The notes under the pieces are model-generated. The model was not told the origin of the DNA and did not search any database. It saw nothing but the letters and a program-made list of their open reading frames with translations. Positions 7,690-14,887 of a stretch of 24,447 bases of DNA are shown in pieces. Source of the DNA: JBQCHF01 sp051953655 (GTDB lineage Bacteria > Actinomycetota > Actinomycetes > Motilibacterales > Motilibacteraceae); assembly GCA_051953655.1 (NCBI GenBank), contig JBQCIO010000108.1, positions 1 to 24,447 of the forward strand, read 5' to 3'. A program made the translations under genes and the position numbers. How positions within the stretch are numbered: position 1 is the first letter of the stretch; each line of letters begins with the position of its first letter.

Positions 7690-9498
7690 TCAGGCGTACA
7701 GCGCCTCCACCTCGGCCCCGAACTCCTTGAGCACCACGGCCCGCTTGAGCTTGAGCGAAGGGGTGAGCTGGCCTCCCTCCTCGGTGAAGTCGACCGGAAG
7801 GATGCGGAACTTCTTGATGGCCTCGGCGTGCGAGACCGCCTTGTTCGCGTCGTCGACCGCGGCCTGGATCTCGGCGACGACGTCGGGGTCGTGCAGGAGG
7901 TCGGCCGCCGGCGTCTCGGGCTTGCCCTTGATCTTCAGCCAGGTGGGCAGGGCTTCCTCGTCCAGGGTGATGAGCGCCCCGATGAAGGGCTGGTTGTCGC
8001 CGACGACCATGCACTGGCTCACCAGCGGGTGCGCGCGCAGCCGGTCCTCGAGCACGGCCGGGGCGACGTTCTTCCCGCCCGCGGTGACGATGAGCTCCTT
8101 CTTGCGGCCGGTGATCCGCAGGAAGCCCTCGTCGTCGAGCTCGCCGATGTCGCCGGTGTGGAACCAGCTGTCCTCGGTGAGCACCTCGGCGCTCGCCTCC
8201 GGGTTGCGCCAGTAGGCGCCGAAGACGTGCCCGCCCTTGAGCATGACCTCGCCGTCCTCGGCGATCCGCACCGAGCAGCCGGGGATCGGCCGCCCGACCG
8301 TGCCGATCTTCACCTTGTCGGTGGTGTTCACGGTGGCCGCGGCGGTGGTCTCGGTGAGGCCGTAGCCCTCCAGCACCGTGATGCCGGCGCCGCGGAAGAA
8401 GTGACCCAGCCGGGTGCCGAGCGGGGCGCCGCCGGAGACCGCGTAGCGCACCTTGCCGCCCATCGCCTGACGCAGCTTGGCGTAGACCAGCTTGTCGAAC
8501 AGCGAGTGCTTGAGCCGGAGGGGGAGGGGTGCGCCGCCGCGGTCCAACGACTCGCTGTAGGAGATGGCGGTCTCGGCGGCCTGGTGGAAGATCTTCCCCT
8601 TGCCGCCGGCCTCCGCCTTCTGCGCCGCGGAGTTGTAGACCTTCTCGAAGACCCGGGGCACGGAGAGGATGAAGGTCGGCTGGAACCCGGCCAGGTCGTC
8701 GAGCAGGTTCTTGATGTCGGCGGTGTGGCCCATCCGGGTGCGCGAGACGACGCAGCCGACCTGGATGACCCGGGCGAACACGTGTGCCAGCGGCAGGAAC
8801 AGCAGCGTGCTGGCCTCCTGGTCGCGGAACAGCGGCTCGAGCTGGCCGATCCCGTTGTCGACCTCGGCCAGGAAGTTGCCGTGCGTGAGCTCGACGCCCT
8901 TGGGACGGCCGGTGGTGCCGGAGGTGTAGATGATGGTGGCGAGGGAGGACGGGCCGGCCACGGTGCGCCGGGCCTCGACGTCGGCGGCGGCCACCGGCTC
9001 CCCGGAGGCGACCAGCTCGTCCAGGCCGCCCTCGTCCAGCACCCACGTGCGGGTCACGCCGGGCAGGCCGGCCGAGACCTCGGCGTAGACCGCCGCGTGC
9101 TTGGGCGTCTCGAGGATGGCGGCCACCGCACCGGAGTCGGCGAGGATCCACTGCACCTGCTCGGCCGAGCTGGTCTCGTAGATCGGCACGGTGACGGCAC
9201 CGGCCATCCAGATGGCGAAGTCGCAGAGCGTCCACTCGTAGCGGGTCTTGCTCATCAGGCCCACCCGCTCGCCGGCCTGGATGCCGGACGCCACCAGGCC
9301 CTTGGCGACGTCGGTCACCTCCGCCAGGAACTCGCGCGCGGTGACGTCCTGCCAGCGGTCGCCGACCTTGCGGCTGAAGACCACGCGGTGCGGTGCCTGC
9401 GCGGCGTTGTCCACCACCAGGTCCGCCAGGTTGCCGCTGCTGCGCTCGGCCAGCAGCGGGGGCACCGACATCTCGGTGCGCGACGGCGCTGAGGTCAC
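7690..9498 (-). CDS. Long-chain fatty acid-CoA ligase (FadD15-like)
   Basis: This 602-residue adenylate-forming enzyme activates fatty acids to acyl-AMP and then acyl-CoA. The phosphate loop is YTSGTTGRPKG (about 191-201), followed by GYGLTETTAA (about 378-387), the ATP-binding aspartate in WFHTGD (about 445-450), the hinge RITGRKKELIV (about 461-471), and the C-terminal catalytic lysine region LTPSLKLKR. Length and motif order match actinobacterial FadD15-type ligases. I chose GTG 9498 as start because AGGAG lies 7 bases upstream and a -10-like TAAGGT lies at 9536-9541; an in-frame ATG at 9546 lacks a ribosome binding site. It is divergent from the small SRPBCC gene, whose product may bind a hydrophobic ligand, but no shared pathway is shown. 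Confidence 0.95.
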   Translation of the reverse strand: MTSAPSRTEMSVPPLLAERSSGNLADLVVDNAAQAPHRVVFSRKVGDRWQDVTAREFLAEVTDVAKGLVASGIQAGERVGLMSKTRYEWTLCDFAIWMAGAVTVPIYETSSAEQVQWILADSGAVAAILETPKHAAVYAEVSAGLPGVTRTWVLDEGGLDELVASGEPVAAADVEARRTVAGPSSLATIIYTSGTTGRPKGVELTHGNFLAEVDNGIGQLEPLFRDQEASTLLFLPLAHVFARVIQVGCVVSRTRMGHTADIKNLLDDLAGFQPTFILSVPRVFEKVYNSAAQKAEAGGKGKIFHQAAETAISYSESLDRGGAPLPLRLKHSLFDKLVYAKLRQAMGGKVRYAVSGGAPLGTRLGHFFRGAGITVLEGYGLTETTAAATVNTTDKVKIGTVGRPIPGCSVRIAEDGEVMLKGGHVFGAYWRNPEASAEVLTEDSWFHTGDIGELDDEGFLRITGRKKELIVTAGGKNVAPAVLEDRLRAHPLVSQCMVVGDNQPFIGALITLDEEALPTWLKIKGKPETPAADLLHDPDVVAEIQAAVDDANKAVSHAEAIKKFRILPVDFTEEGGQLTPSLKLKRAVVLKEFGAEVEALYA

Positions 9499-9535
9499 TG
9501 GCGGTCTCCTCGTCCGGACGGGCGGCTTTGCCTGG

Positions 9536-9541
9536 ACCTTA
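9536..9541 (-). promoter_or_regulatory. -10-like hexamer of the acyl-CoA ligase gene
   Basis: TAAGGT on the minus strand matches the actinobacterial TAnnnT pattern and would give a leader of about 30 bases before GTG 9498. No good -35 box is visible at 17-18 bases. Its position inside the longer upstream reading frame supports the shorter protein. Confidence 0.35.
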
Positions 9542-9592
9542 CTCATCGGTAGTCGCCCGCGGGCTCGGTCCGATCAAGCCGGCCGGGTGCGG

Positions 9593-9598
9593 CATGCT
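9593..9598 (+). promoter_or_regulatory. -10-like hexamer for a leaderless start
   Basis: CATGCT stands 7 bases before GTG 9606. The 16-base arrangement hexamer-GGCCGCC-GTG closely resembles TAGGCT-GGCGCCC-GTG before the metallophosphoesterase gene at 10697. It suggests that transcription starts at or near the GTG. Confidence 0.4.
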
Positions 9599-9605
9599 GG
9601 CCGCC

Positions 9606-9989
9606 GTGCCCCTGCTCGACCTGGTCGACGAGACGTTCGTGGTGGCCGATCCCCAGGCGGTGGCCGAGGCGGTCGCCGACCCGTCCCGGTGGCCGGTCTG
9701 GTTCCCCGACCTCACCCTCGCAGTGACCCGTGACCGCGGGGTCAAGGGGATCCAGTGGGCCGTGACCGGTCCCTGGACCGGCTCCGCGGAGGTCTGGCTG
9801 GAGCCGATGGGCGACGGCGTGCTGCTGCACCTCTACCTCCGCCTGGACCCGGCCGGCGGTGCGCCGGGCCCCCGCCGGGTCGACGCCGAACGGCGGCGCC
9901 GGGCGGTGGCGTGGAAGAAGCACGCCTGGGCGCTCAAGGACGCGCTGGAGGCGGGCCGGCGGCCGGGGGATCCGCGCCTCGATCGGTAG
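9606..9989 (+). CDS. SRPBCC-type (polyketide cyclase/dehydrase-like) small protein
   Basis: This 127-residue protein begins LLDLVDETFVVADPQAVAEA and continues DPSRWPVWFPDLTLAV, the usual start of a START/Bet v1-like SRPBCC fold: first strand, two short helices and a W-x-x-W-F-P motif. Later strands (GIQWAVTGPWTGSAEVWLEP, GVLLHLYLRL) and a long C-terminal helix rich in Arg and Lys (RRRRAVAWKKHAWALKDALE) complete the fold. Such proteins bind hydrophobic ligands; the substrate is unknown. GTG 9606 is preferred because of the leaderless promoter pattern; ATG 9594 would add four residues and overlaps that hexamer. It is divergent from the acyl-CoA ligase gene about 107 bases away, with which it may share regulation (inference). 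Confidence 0.8.
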   Translation: MPLLDLVDETFVVADPQAVAEAVADPSRWPVWFPDLTLAVTRDRGVKGIQWAVTGPWTGSAEVWLEPMGDGVLLHLYLRLDPAGGAPGPRRVDAERRRRAVAWKKHAWALKDALEAGRRPGDPRLDR

Positions 9990-10111
9990 CGGACGGCGGG
10001 GTGCGGGCACAGCAGCCGGCGAGAGGCGTCGACGCGGCGACCGGGACGATCCGACCGCGGTTCGTGGCTCACGGGTCAAGGGAGCGGCCCCGGCTGCCGA
10101 CAGTGGTCGAC

Positions 10112-10642
10112 GTGACCGACACGACGCCTCGCTGCCCGCGGTGCAGCGCGCTGCTCGCGCCGGAGGCAGCCTGGTGCTCGCTCTGCTTCCTCGACCTGCG
10201 CCCGGAGCCCGCGCCGGCGGCGTCAGCGGCAGCGGCAGACCCTGCCCTCGACGTCGATGCGGTCACCGAGCTCCCGGTCGTCGTCGGGGAGGGGACGGCG
10301 GCGGCCGGGACCACGACGCCGGCGGCCTCCGGGTCCGGCGGGTCCCCGGCGCCCCGCGCCGGCCGTCGCTTCCGCCCGGGCAGCGGTGCCGCAGCCGCGG
10401 GCACGGCGGTGGCCGAGGACGTGCCGCCGGCCGACGCCGACGAGGCGCCCCTGCCCCCCGAGGTCGACGCGCTGCTGGCTCAGCTGGCCGTCGAGGAGGG
10501 CGGCGGGCGGGTCTCGCTCGGTCCGCTCGACGACGCCTTCAGCACACCGGGCCGTCGGGCCGGCGTCATGGCCGCAGGCGCGCTCGTGGTCACCCTGACG
10601 CTGTTCCTCGTGATGTGGGTGCTCGGCAAGCTGCTGGGCTGA
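10112..10642 (+). CDS. Zinc-ribbon protein with C-terminal membrane anchor
   Basis: This uncharacterised 176-residue protein has an N-terminal zinc ribbon, CPRCSALLAPEAAWCSLC (C-x2-C-x10-C-x2-C, residues about 7-24), a long Ala/Pro/Gly-rich and acidic linker, a short conserved-looking segment (PEVDALLAQLAVEEGGG, GPLDDAFSTPGRR), and one C-terminal membrane helix (about 151-175, MAAGALVVTLTLFLVMWVLG). It is probably tail-anchored with the ribbon in the cytoplasm. GTG 10112 is preceded by GACAGT at 7 bases, the leaderless arrangement seen at neighbouring genes; GTG 10103 is an alternative. The 122 bases before it hold no other gene. No function can be assigned. Confidence 0.75.
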   Translation: MTDTTPRCPRCSALLAPEAAWCSLCFLDLRPEPAPAASAAAADPALDVDAVTELPVVVGEGTAAAGTTTPAASGSGGSPAPRAGRRFRPGSGAAAAGTAVAEDVPPADADEAPLPPEVDALLAQLAVEEGGGRVSLGPLDDAFSTPGRRAGVMAAGALVVTLTLFLVMWVLGKLLG

Positions 10643-10683
10643 CGGGCGCGCAGGGTCCGGGGGCGGCCACGCAGCGCCGTCCC

Positions 10684-10689
10684 TAGGCT
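10684..10689 (+). promoter_or_regulatory. -10 hexamer TAGGCT for a leaderless start
   Basis: TAGGCT fits the TAnnnT -10 consensus and is followed by 7 bases and GTG 10697, so the transcript would begin at the start codon. There is no ribosome binding site before the GTG, which agrees with leaderless translation. Confidence 0.55.
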
Positions 10690-10696
10690 GGCGCCC

Positions 10697-11476
10697 GTGC
10701 GGCTCCACGTGGTCAGCGACGTCCACGGCGCCGTCGACGCGCTGCGCCGCGCGGGCGACGGGGCCGACGCCCTGGTGTGCCTGGGCGACCTCATCCTCTT
10801 CGTCGACTACGCCGACCACTCGCAGGGGATCTTCGCGGACCTGTTCGGCGCCGCCAACGCCTCCGAGCTGGTGCGGCTGCGCACCGCCGGCCGTTTCGCC
10901 CAGGCGCGGGAGTTCTCCACCAAGCTCTGGGACGACCTGCTCGCCGAGGAGGGGCGTCCGCGGTCCGACGTCGTCGAGGACGCGGTGCGCCGCCAGTACG
11001 CCGCGCTGTTCGACGCCATGCCGACCCCGGCCTACCTCACCTACGGCAACGTCGACGTCCCGGTGCTCTTCCGCGAGTACCTGCGCGAGGGGCACCACCT
11101 GCTCGACGGGCAGACCGTGCAGCTGGCCGGGCTGACGGTCGGCTTCGTCGGCGCCGGCCTGCGCACCCGCTACCGCACGCCCAACGAGGTCTCCGACGAG
11201 GAGTTCGCGGCCAAGGTGGCGGCGCTCGGTCGGGTGGACGTGCTCTTCAGCCACATCCCGCCGGCGCTGCCCGACATCACCTACGACGTCGTGGCCCGCC
11301 GCTTCGAGCGGGGCAGCGTGGCGCTGCTGGAGGCCGTGCGCGCCACCCAGCCCCGGCTGCTGCTGCACGGCCACGTCCACCAGCCGCTGGTGGCCCGCAC
11401 CCGGATCGGCCGGACGGAGGTGGTCAACGTGGGCCACTTCCGCGGTCGCGGGACGCCGTTCGTGCTGGATCTCTGA
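10697..11476 (+). CDS. Calcineurin-like metallophosphoesterase
   Basis: This 259-residue protein has the five metal-binding blocks of the calcineurin-like superfamily in order: DVHG (Asp8, His10), CLGDL (Asp31), YGNVD (Asn118), LFSHIPP (His186) and LHGHVH (His226, His228). Two metals bound there activate water to split phosphoester bonds. The third block reads GNVD rather than GNHE, as in the YfcE/MJ0936-like side of the family (GNCD), so the general-acid histidine is absent. Residues 40-110 form a longer helical insertion (HSQGIFADLFGAANASELVR) between blocks two and three. The substrate is unknown. Translation from GTG 10697 appears leaderless. Confidence 0.9.
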   Translation: MRLHVVSDVHGAVDALRRAGDGADALVCLGDLILFVDYADHSQGIFADLFGAANASELVRLRTAGRFAQAREFSTKLWDDLLAEEGRPRSDVVEDAVRRQYAALFDAMPTPAYLTYGNVDVPVLFREYLREGHHLLDGQTVQLAGLTVGFVGAGLRTRYRTPNEVSDEEFAAKVAALGRVDVLFSHIPPALPDITYDVVARRFERGSVALLEAVRATQPRLLLHGHVHQPLVARTRIGRTEVVNVGHFRGRGTPFVLDL

Positions 11477-11499
11477 GCCCCGCCGCGACGCGCGCTGGA

Positions 11500-11515
11500 G
11501 CTCCGCGCCCGGAGC
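11500..11515 (+). terminator. Hairpin after the metallophosphoesterase gene
   Basis: GCTCCG-CGCC-CGGAGC is a perfect 6-bp stem with a 4-base loop, 24 bases after the stop codon. There is no T-tract. The next gene has its own promoter-like hexamer at 11546, which supports a transcription break here. Confidence 0.35.
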
Positions 11516-11545
11516 GGGATGGGACGGACGGAGCGGGCGGGGCGG

Positions 11546-11551
11546 TAGCCT
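11546..11551 (+). promoter_or_regulatory. -10-like hexamer TAGCCT
   Basis: TAGCCT fits the TAnnnT consensus and would give a leader of about 65 bases before ATG 11623. That leader ends in a purine-rich ribosome binding region (GGTGAGGGGAAGG). It probably drives the SRPBCC-ArsA operon. No convincing -35 box is visible. Confidence 0.4.
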
Positions 11552-11622
11552 TCGGGCGGACGTCAGCCGCGTCCACAGCGGCCGCCGCGCCGCGCCGGTG
11601 AAGGTGAGGGGAAGGCCAGCAG

Positions 11623-12060
11623 ATGGCGGACCAGACCGAGTCCAGCATCGTCATCGATGCCTCGCCCAGCGAGGTCATGGCCGTCATCGCCGACATCGAG
11701 GCCTACCCCTCGTGGAACGACGAGGTGAAGGAGGTCGAGGTGCTCAGCGTCTACGACGACGCCGACGAGCGCCCGGCCGAGGTCCGCTTCATCCTCGACG
11801 CCGGCGCCATCAAGGACACCTACACGCTGTCCTACACCTGGGACGGCGACGACGCGGTCTCCTGGACGCTGGTCGAGGCCGGCATGCTCACCGCGATGGA
11901 CGGCACCTACCTCCTCACGCCGAACGGCGGCGGCACGCAGGTGACCTACCGCCTGGCCGTCGGCGTCAAGATCCCCATGATCGGCATGATCAAGAAGAAG
12001 GCGGAGAAGGTCATCATCGACCGGGCCCTCAAGGGCCTCAAGAAGCGCGTCGAGGCCTGA
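11623..12060 (+). CDS. SRPBCC family protein (cyclase/dehydrase type)
   Basis: This 145-residue protein has a textbook SRPBCC beginning: SSIVIDASPSEVMAVIADIE followed by AYPSWNDEVKEVEVL, then strands with DERPAEVRFILDAGAIKDTY, SYTWDGDDAVSWTLVE and the C-terminal helix KKKAEKVIIDRALKGLKKRV. The family forms a ligand-binding helix-grip fold; actinobacterial members of this length are usually called cyclase/dehydrase without a proven reaction. The ATG is preceded by a GGTGAGGGGAAGG region. Only 12 bases separate it from the ArsA-like gene, so they are probably co-transcribed. No catalytic residues can be named. Confidence 0.9.
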   Translation: MADQTESSIVIDASPSEVMAVIADIEAYPSWNDEVKEVEVLSVYDDADERPAEVRFILDAGAIKDTYTLSYTWDGDDAVSWTLVEAGMLTAMDGTYLLTPNGGGTQVTYRLAVGVKIPMIGMIKKKAEKVIIDRALKGLKKRVEA

Positions 12061-12072
12061 GGCCTGCTCCGC

Positions 12073-13275
12073 GTGCGGATCCTCCTCTTCACCGGCAAGG
12101 GCGGGGTCGGCAAGACGACCCTCGCCGCCGGCACCGCCGTCCTCGCCGCCCGGCGCGGGCTCAAGACCCTCGTCGTCTCCGCCGACGCCGCGCACTCGCT
12201 GGCCGACGTCGTCGGGCTGCCGGCCGGCTGGTCCGGTGGTCCTGAGCCGCGGGAGGTCGAGCCGGGCCTGTCCGGGCTGTTCCTTGCCCAGGTCGACGCC
12301 CGCGGCCGCGCCGAGCGCAGCTGGCGCGAGGTGCAGGACTACCTGCTCGCGCTGCTCGACGCCGCAGGGGTGGACCCGGTCGAGGCCGAGGAGCTCACCG
12401 TGCTGCCCGGGGCGGAGGAGGTCCTCGCGCTGCTCGAGCTGCGCGACCACGCCCGCTCGGGCCGCTGGGACCTCGTCGTCGTCGACTGCGCGCCCACCGC
12501 GGAGACCCTGCGGCTGCTCGCGCTGCCGGAGGCCCTGCGCTGGTACATCGACCGGTTCTTCCCGCTCGAGCGCCGGGTCGCCCGCGCGCTGCGGCCGGTG
12601 CTCGGCCGGGCGGCCGGGGTGCCCGCTCCCAAGGAGCGGGTGCTCGACGCCATCGGCCGGCTGCACGAGGAGCTGGTCGACGTCCGCGCCCTGCTCACCG
12701 AGGCCGGCACGACGGTGCGGCTGGTGGCGACACCCGAGGACGTCGTGCTCGCCGAGACCCGCCGCACCCTCACCAGCCTCGCGCTCTACGGCTACCGGGT
12801 GGACGCGGTGGTGGCCAACCGGCTGGTGCCTCCCGGCGAGGACCCGTGGCGAGCGGCCTGGGCGGCGGCGCAGGCCGACCGGCTGGCCGGGCTGCAGCGC
12901 GACGTCGCCCCGCTGCCGGTGCTGCGCGCGCCGTACCAGGCGGGGGAGCCGGTCGGCGCCGACGCGCTGGCCGCCCTCGGCGAGCAGCTCTACGGCGACA
13001 CCGACCCCGCCGCCCCGGCCGACGACGTCGAGCTGGTGTCGGTGGAGCGGTCCGGCGACGAGTTCGTGCTGGTCGTGCCGCTGCCGCTGGCCGAGCGCGA
13101 GCAGCTGTCCCTGGCCCGGTCCGGGGACGAGCTGGTCCTCACCGTGGGACCGCACCGCCGCGTGCTCGCGCTGCCGGCCGCGCTCACCCGCTGCACCGTG
13201 GCCGGAGCGGTCCTCCGGGACGGCCGGCTGCGGGTGCGCTTCGAGCCCGACCCGGCGCTGTGGAGGACTCCGTGA
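12073..13275 (+). CDS. ArsA/GET3-family ATPase with C-terminal HSP20-like domain
   Basis: This 400-residue single-ATPase protein opens with a deviant Walker A loop GKGGVGKTTLAAG (8-20, Lys9 and Lys14). Switch I is VSADAAHSLADVVG (35-48) and switch II is VVVDCAPTAETLRLL (135-149). Residues about 318-395 form an alpha-crystallin/HSP20-like domain (VSVERSGDEFVLVVPLPLAE, DELVLTVGPHRRVLALP, DGRLRVRFEPDP), as in the known ArsA_HSP20 architecture. The arsenite-binding cysteines of E. coli ArsA are not apparent (only Cys139 and Cys374), and no arsenical pump or reductase is nearby, so a role in protein targeting or chaperoning is more likely than arsenic export. The GTG start is 12 bases after the upstream gene; its end overlaps the next gene. 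Confidence 0.92.
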   Translation: MRILLFTGKGGVGKTTLAAGTAVLAARRGLKTLVVSADAAHSLADVVGLPAGWSGGPEPREVEPGLSGLFLAQVDARGRAERSWREVQDYLLALLDAAGVDPVEAEELTVLPGAEEVLALLELRDHARSGRWDLVVVDCAPTAETLRLLALPEALRWYIDRFFPLERRVARALRPVLGRAAGVPAPKERVLDAIGRLHEELVDVRALLTEAGTTVRLVATPEDVVLAETRRTLTSLALYGYRVDAVVANRLVPPGEDPWRAAWAAAQADRLAGLQRDVAPLPVLRAPYQAGEPVGADALAALGEQLYGDTDPAAPADDVELVSVERSGDEFVLVVPLPLAEREQLSLARSGDELVLTVGPHRRVLALPAALTRCTVAGAVLRDGRLRVRFEPDPALWRTP

Positions 13276-13781
13276 CCGCCGGCGCGCAGCAGAGCGCCGA
13301 CAGCGCAGGGCAGGAGCCGGTCGGCAGCCTCGCCGAGGAGGCCGCCCGGTTCGCCGAGGCGCTCTCGGACTGGGCCGCCCGCCATGGCGGACCGGACGGG
13401 CTGGGCGAGCGGCTGGTCGGCGCCGCCAACGGTCTGGGTCAGCACGTCGGCCACGGCGTGGGCGCGGGCTTCGGCGCCGGTCGCGGCGCCGCCGAGCAGG
13501 GCGCCTCGGCGCTGGCCGGGCTGACCGCGCTGCTCGGCGGGCTGGGCGAGGGGGTGGGCGCGGGCGTGGGCGGCGGGTTCGCCACCGGCTCGCCGGACTG
13601 CCGGCTCTGCCCGCTGTGCCAGCTCGTCGGCATCCTGCGCGGAACCCGGCCGGAGGTCTACGACCACCTCGCCGCCGCGGTCACCTCGCTGGTGGCCGCG
13701 CTGCGCGAGGCGGTGGCCGCCTCCGAGCGCGACTGGGCCTACCGTCGGCGCGGCGGTCTGCAACGGATCGACATCGGGTGA
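13272..13781 (+). CDS. Uncharacterised CxxCxxC protein (DUF5304-like) coupled to ArsA
   Basis: The GTG start overlaps the TGA of the ArsA-like gene (GTGA), with GGAGG 5 bases upstream inside that gene; 169 residues. Residues 15-60 form a likely helix (SLAEEAARFAEALSDWAARH). Residues 60-105 are Gly/Ala-rich with repeated GxGxG patterns. A CxxCxxC motif follows, DCRLCPLCQL (Cys110, Cys113, Cys116), then a helix (RPEVYDHLAAAVTSLVAALR). The layout resembles a small actinobacterial family often annotated DUF5304; I am recalling this and could not check it. The cysteines could bind zinc or an iron-sulfur cluster. The tight coupling suggests that it works with the ATPase. Confidence 0.82.
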   Translation: MTAGAQQSADSAGQEPVGSLAEEAARFAEALSDWAARHGGPDGLGERLVGAANGLGQHVGHGVGAGFGAGRGAAEQGASALAGLTALLGGLGEGVGAGVGGGFATGSPDCRLCPLCQLVGILRGTRPEVYDHLAAAVTSLVAALREAVAASERDWAYRRRGGLQRIDIG

Positions 13782-13835
13782 GCGGGTCGGAGCGCCTCAT
13801 GAGCAGGCAGGTGACGAGGGACCCGAGGGAGCCGG

Positions 13836-13850
13836 CCCGCGGCACGCGGG
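13836..13850 (+). terminator. Hairpin between the CxxCxxC gene and glucokinase gene
   Basis: CCCGCG-GCA-CGCGGG is a perfect 6-bp stem with a 3-base loop, 54 bases after the stop at 13781. The surrounding 136-base gap holds no reading frame I can support. It is either a weak terminator or part of the glucokinase leader. Confidence 0.3.
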
Positions 13851-13917
13851 ACGGCGCGAAGGTCGGACCACGGCTGGGTGCGGCCGGCCGACCGGAGAAG
13901 GAAGCGAGAGGACGACG

Positions 13918-14874
13918 GTGAGCGCACACACGATCGGCGTGGACGTCGGGGGCACCAAGGTGGCCGCCGGTGTCGTGGCCGACGACGGCACGATCCTCGC
14001 CAAGACCCGGCGGGACACCCCGGCCAAGAGCTCCTCGGGCACCCTCGAGGCGATCGTCGCGGTCATCGAGGAGCTGCGGGCCACCGCCGACGGCGCCCAG
14101 GTGGAGGCCGTCGGCATCGGCGCGGCCGGGTTCATCGACGAACGCCGGGCCACCGTGCTGTTCGCGCCCAACGTCGCCAACTGGCGCGACGAGCCGCTGG
14201 CCGACGAGGTCCGCCAGCGCACCGGTCTGCCCACGGTGGTGGAGAACGACGCCAACGCCGCCGCCTGGGGCGAGGCCCGCCACGGCGCCGGCCGCGGCGA
14301 GGACCACCTGGTCTGCGTCACCGTGGGCACCGGCATCGGCGGCGGCATCGTCGTCGACGGCCGGCTCTACCGGGGGCGCTGGGGCGTCGCCGCCGAGATC
14401 GGCCACCTGCGGGTCGAGCCCAACGGCCGACCCTGCGGCTGCGGCAACCGCGGCTGCTGGGAGCAGTACGCCAGCGGCAACGCGCTGGTCCGCGAGGCGC
14501 GCTGGCGCGCGGCCGAGGACCGCGACGCCGCCAACCTGCTGCTGTCGCTGGGCGACGGCACGCCGGAGGGCGTGGAGGGCAAGGACGTCACCGCCGCGGC
14601 GCAGAAGGGCGACCCGATCGCGGTCGCCTCGTTCGAGGCGGTTGCCCGCTGGCTCGGGCAGGGCATGGCCGACCTCGCCGCGGTGCTCGACCCGGGCGCC
14701 TTCGTCGTCGGCGGCGGCGTCTCCGAGGCCGGCGAGCTGCTGCTCGAGCCCACCCGCCGCGCCTACGCCGAGGCCCTCACCGGCCACGGGCATCGGCCCT
14801 ACGCCGACATCCGGGCGGCCACGCTGGGCAACGACGCCGGCATCGTCGGCGCGGCGGACCTCGCCCGCCGTTGA
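13918..14874 (+). CDS. glkA: ROK family glucokinase
   Basis: This 318-residue kinase phosphorylates glucose to glucose 6-phosphate with ATP in the cytoplasm. The phosphate loop is GVDVGGTK (7-14). The sugar site and catalytic base are in ENDANAAAWGE (Asp111). The ATP segment is TVGTGIGGGIV (135-145). The ROK zinc site is complete: His163 in EIGHLRVEP and Cys173, Cys175, Cys180 in PCGCGNRGCWEQYASG. There is no N-terminal DNA-binding domain, so it is a kinase and not a ROK repressor. GTG 13918 is preceded by GAGAGGA. In Streptomyces the orthologous-looking glkA mediates glucose repression; the same role here is inference. An EEP-family gene follows 13 bases later. Confidence 0.93.
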   Translation: MSAHTIGVDVGGTKVAAGVVADDGTILAKTRRDTPAKSSSGTLEAIVAVIEELRATADGAQVEAVGIGAAGFIDERRATVLFAPNVANWRDEPLADEVRQRTGLPTVVENDANAAAWGEARHGAGRGEDHLVCVTVGTGIGGGIVVDGRLYRGRWGVAAEIGHLRVEPNGRPCGCGNRGCWEQYASGNALVREARWRAAEDRDAANLLLSLGDGTPEGVEGKDVTAAAQKGDPIAVASFEAVARWLGQGMADLAAVLDPGAFVVGGGVSEAGELLLEPTRRAYAEALTGHGHRPYADIRAATLGNDAGIVGAADLARR

Positions 14875-14887
14875 TCCGCCGGCGCTG

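Noticed and set aside
6871..9492. An 873-codon open frame on the plus strand opposite the kinase and acyl-CoA ligase genes.
   Set aside because: It is antisense to two genes with clear motifs. Its translation is low-complexity, rich in Arg, Gly, Asp and His, with no recognisable domain. Such shadow frames are expected in very GC-rich DNA.
9499..9546. The upstream ATG at 9546 as start of the acyl-CoA ligase.
   Set aside because: It has no ribosome binding site, and a -10-like hexamer falls inside the extension, whereas GTG 9498 has AGGAG at good spacing.
11563..13155. A 530-codon minus-strand frame opposite the SRPBCC and ArsA genes.
   Set aside because: It is antisense to the ArsA P-loop and switch motifs, which are clearly coding on the plus strand, and shows no family pattern.
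12073..13275. An arsenic resistance locus, because of the ArsA-like ATPase.
   Set aside because: No arsB, arsC, arsD or arsR is nearby, the arsenite-binding cysteines are absent, and the C-terminal HSP20-like domain points to another role.
13918..14874. The ROK protein as a transcriptional repressor.
   Set aside because: There is no N-terminal helix-turn-helix; the protein begins directly with the kinase phosphate loop.
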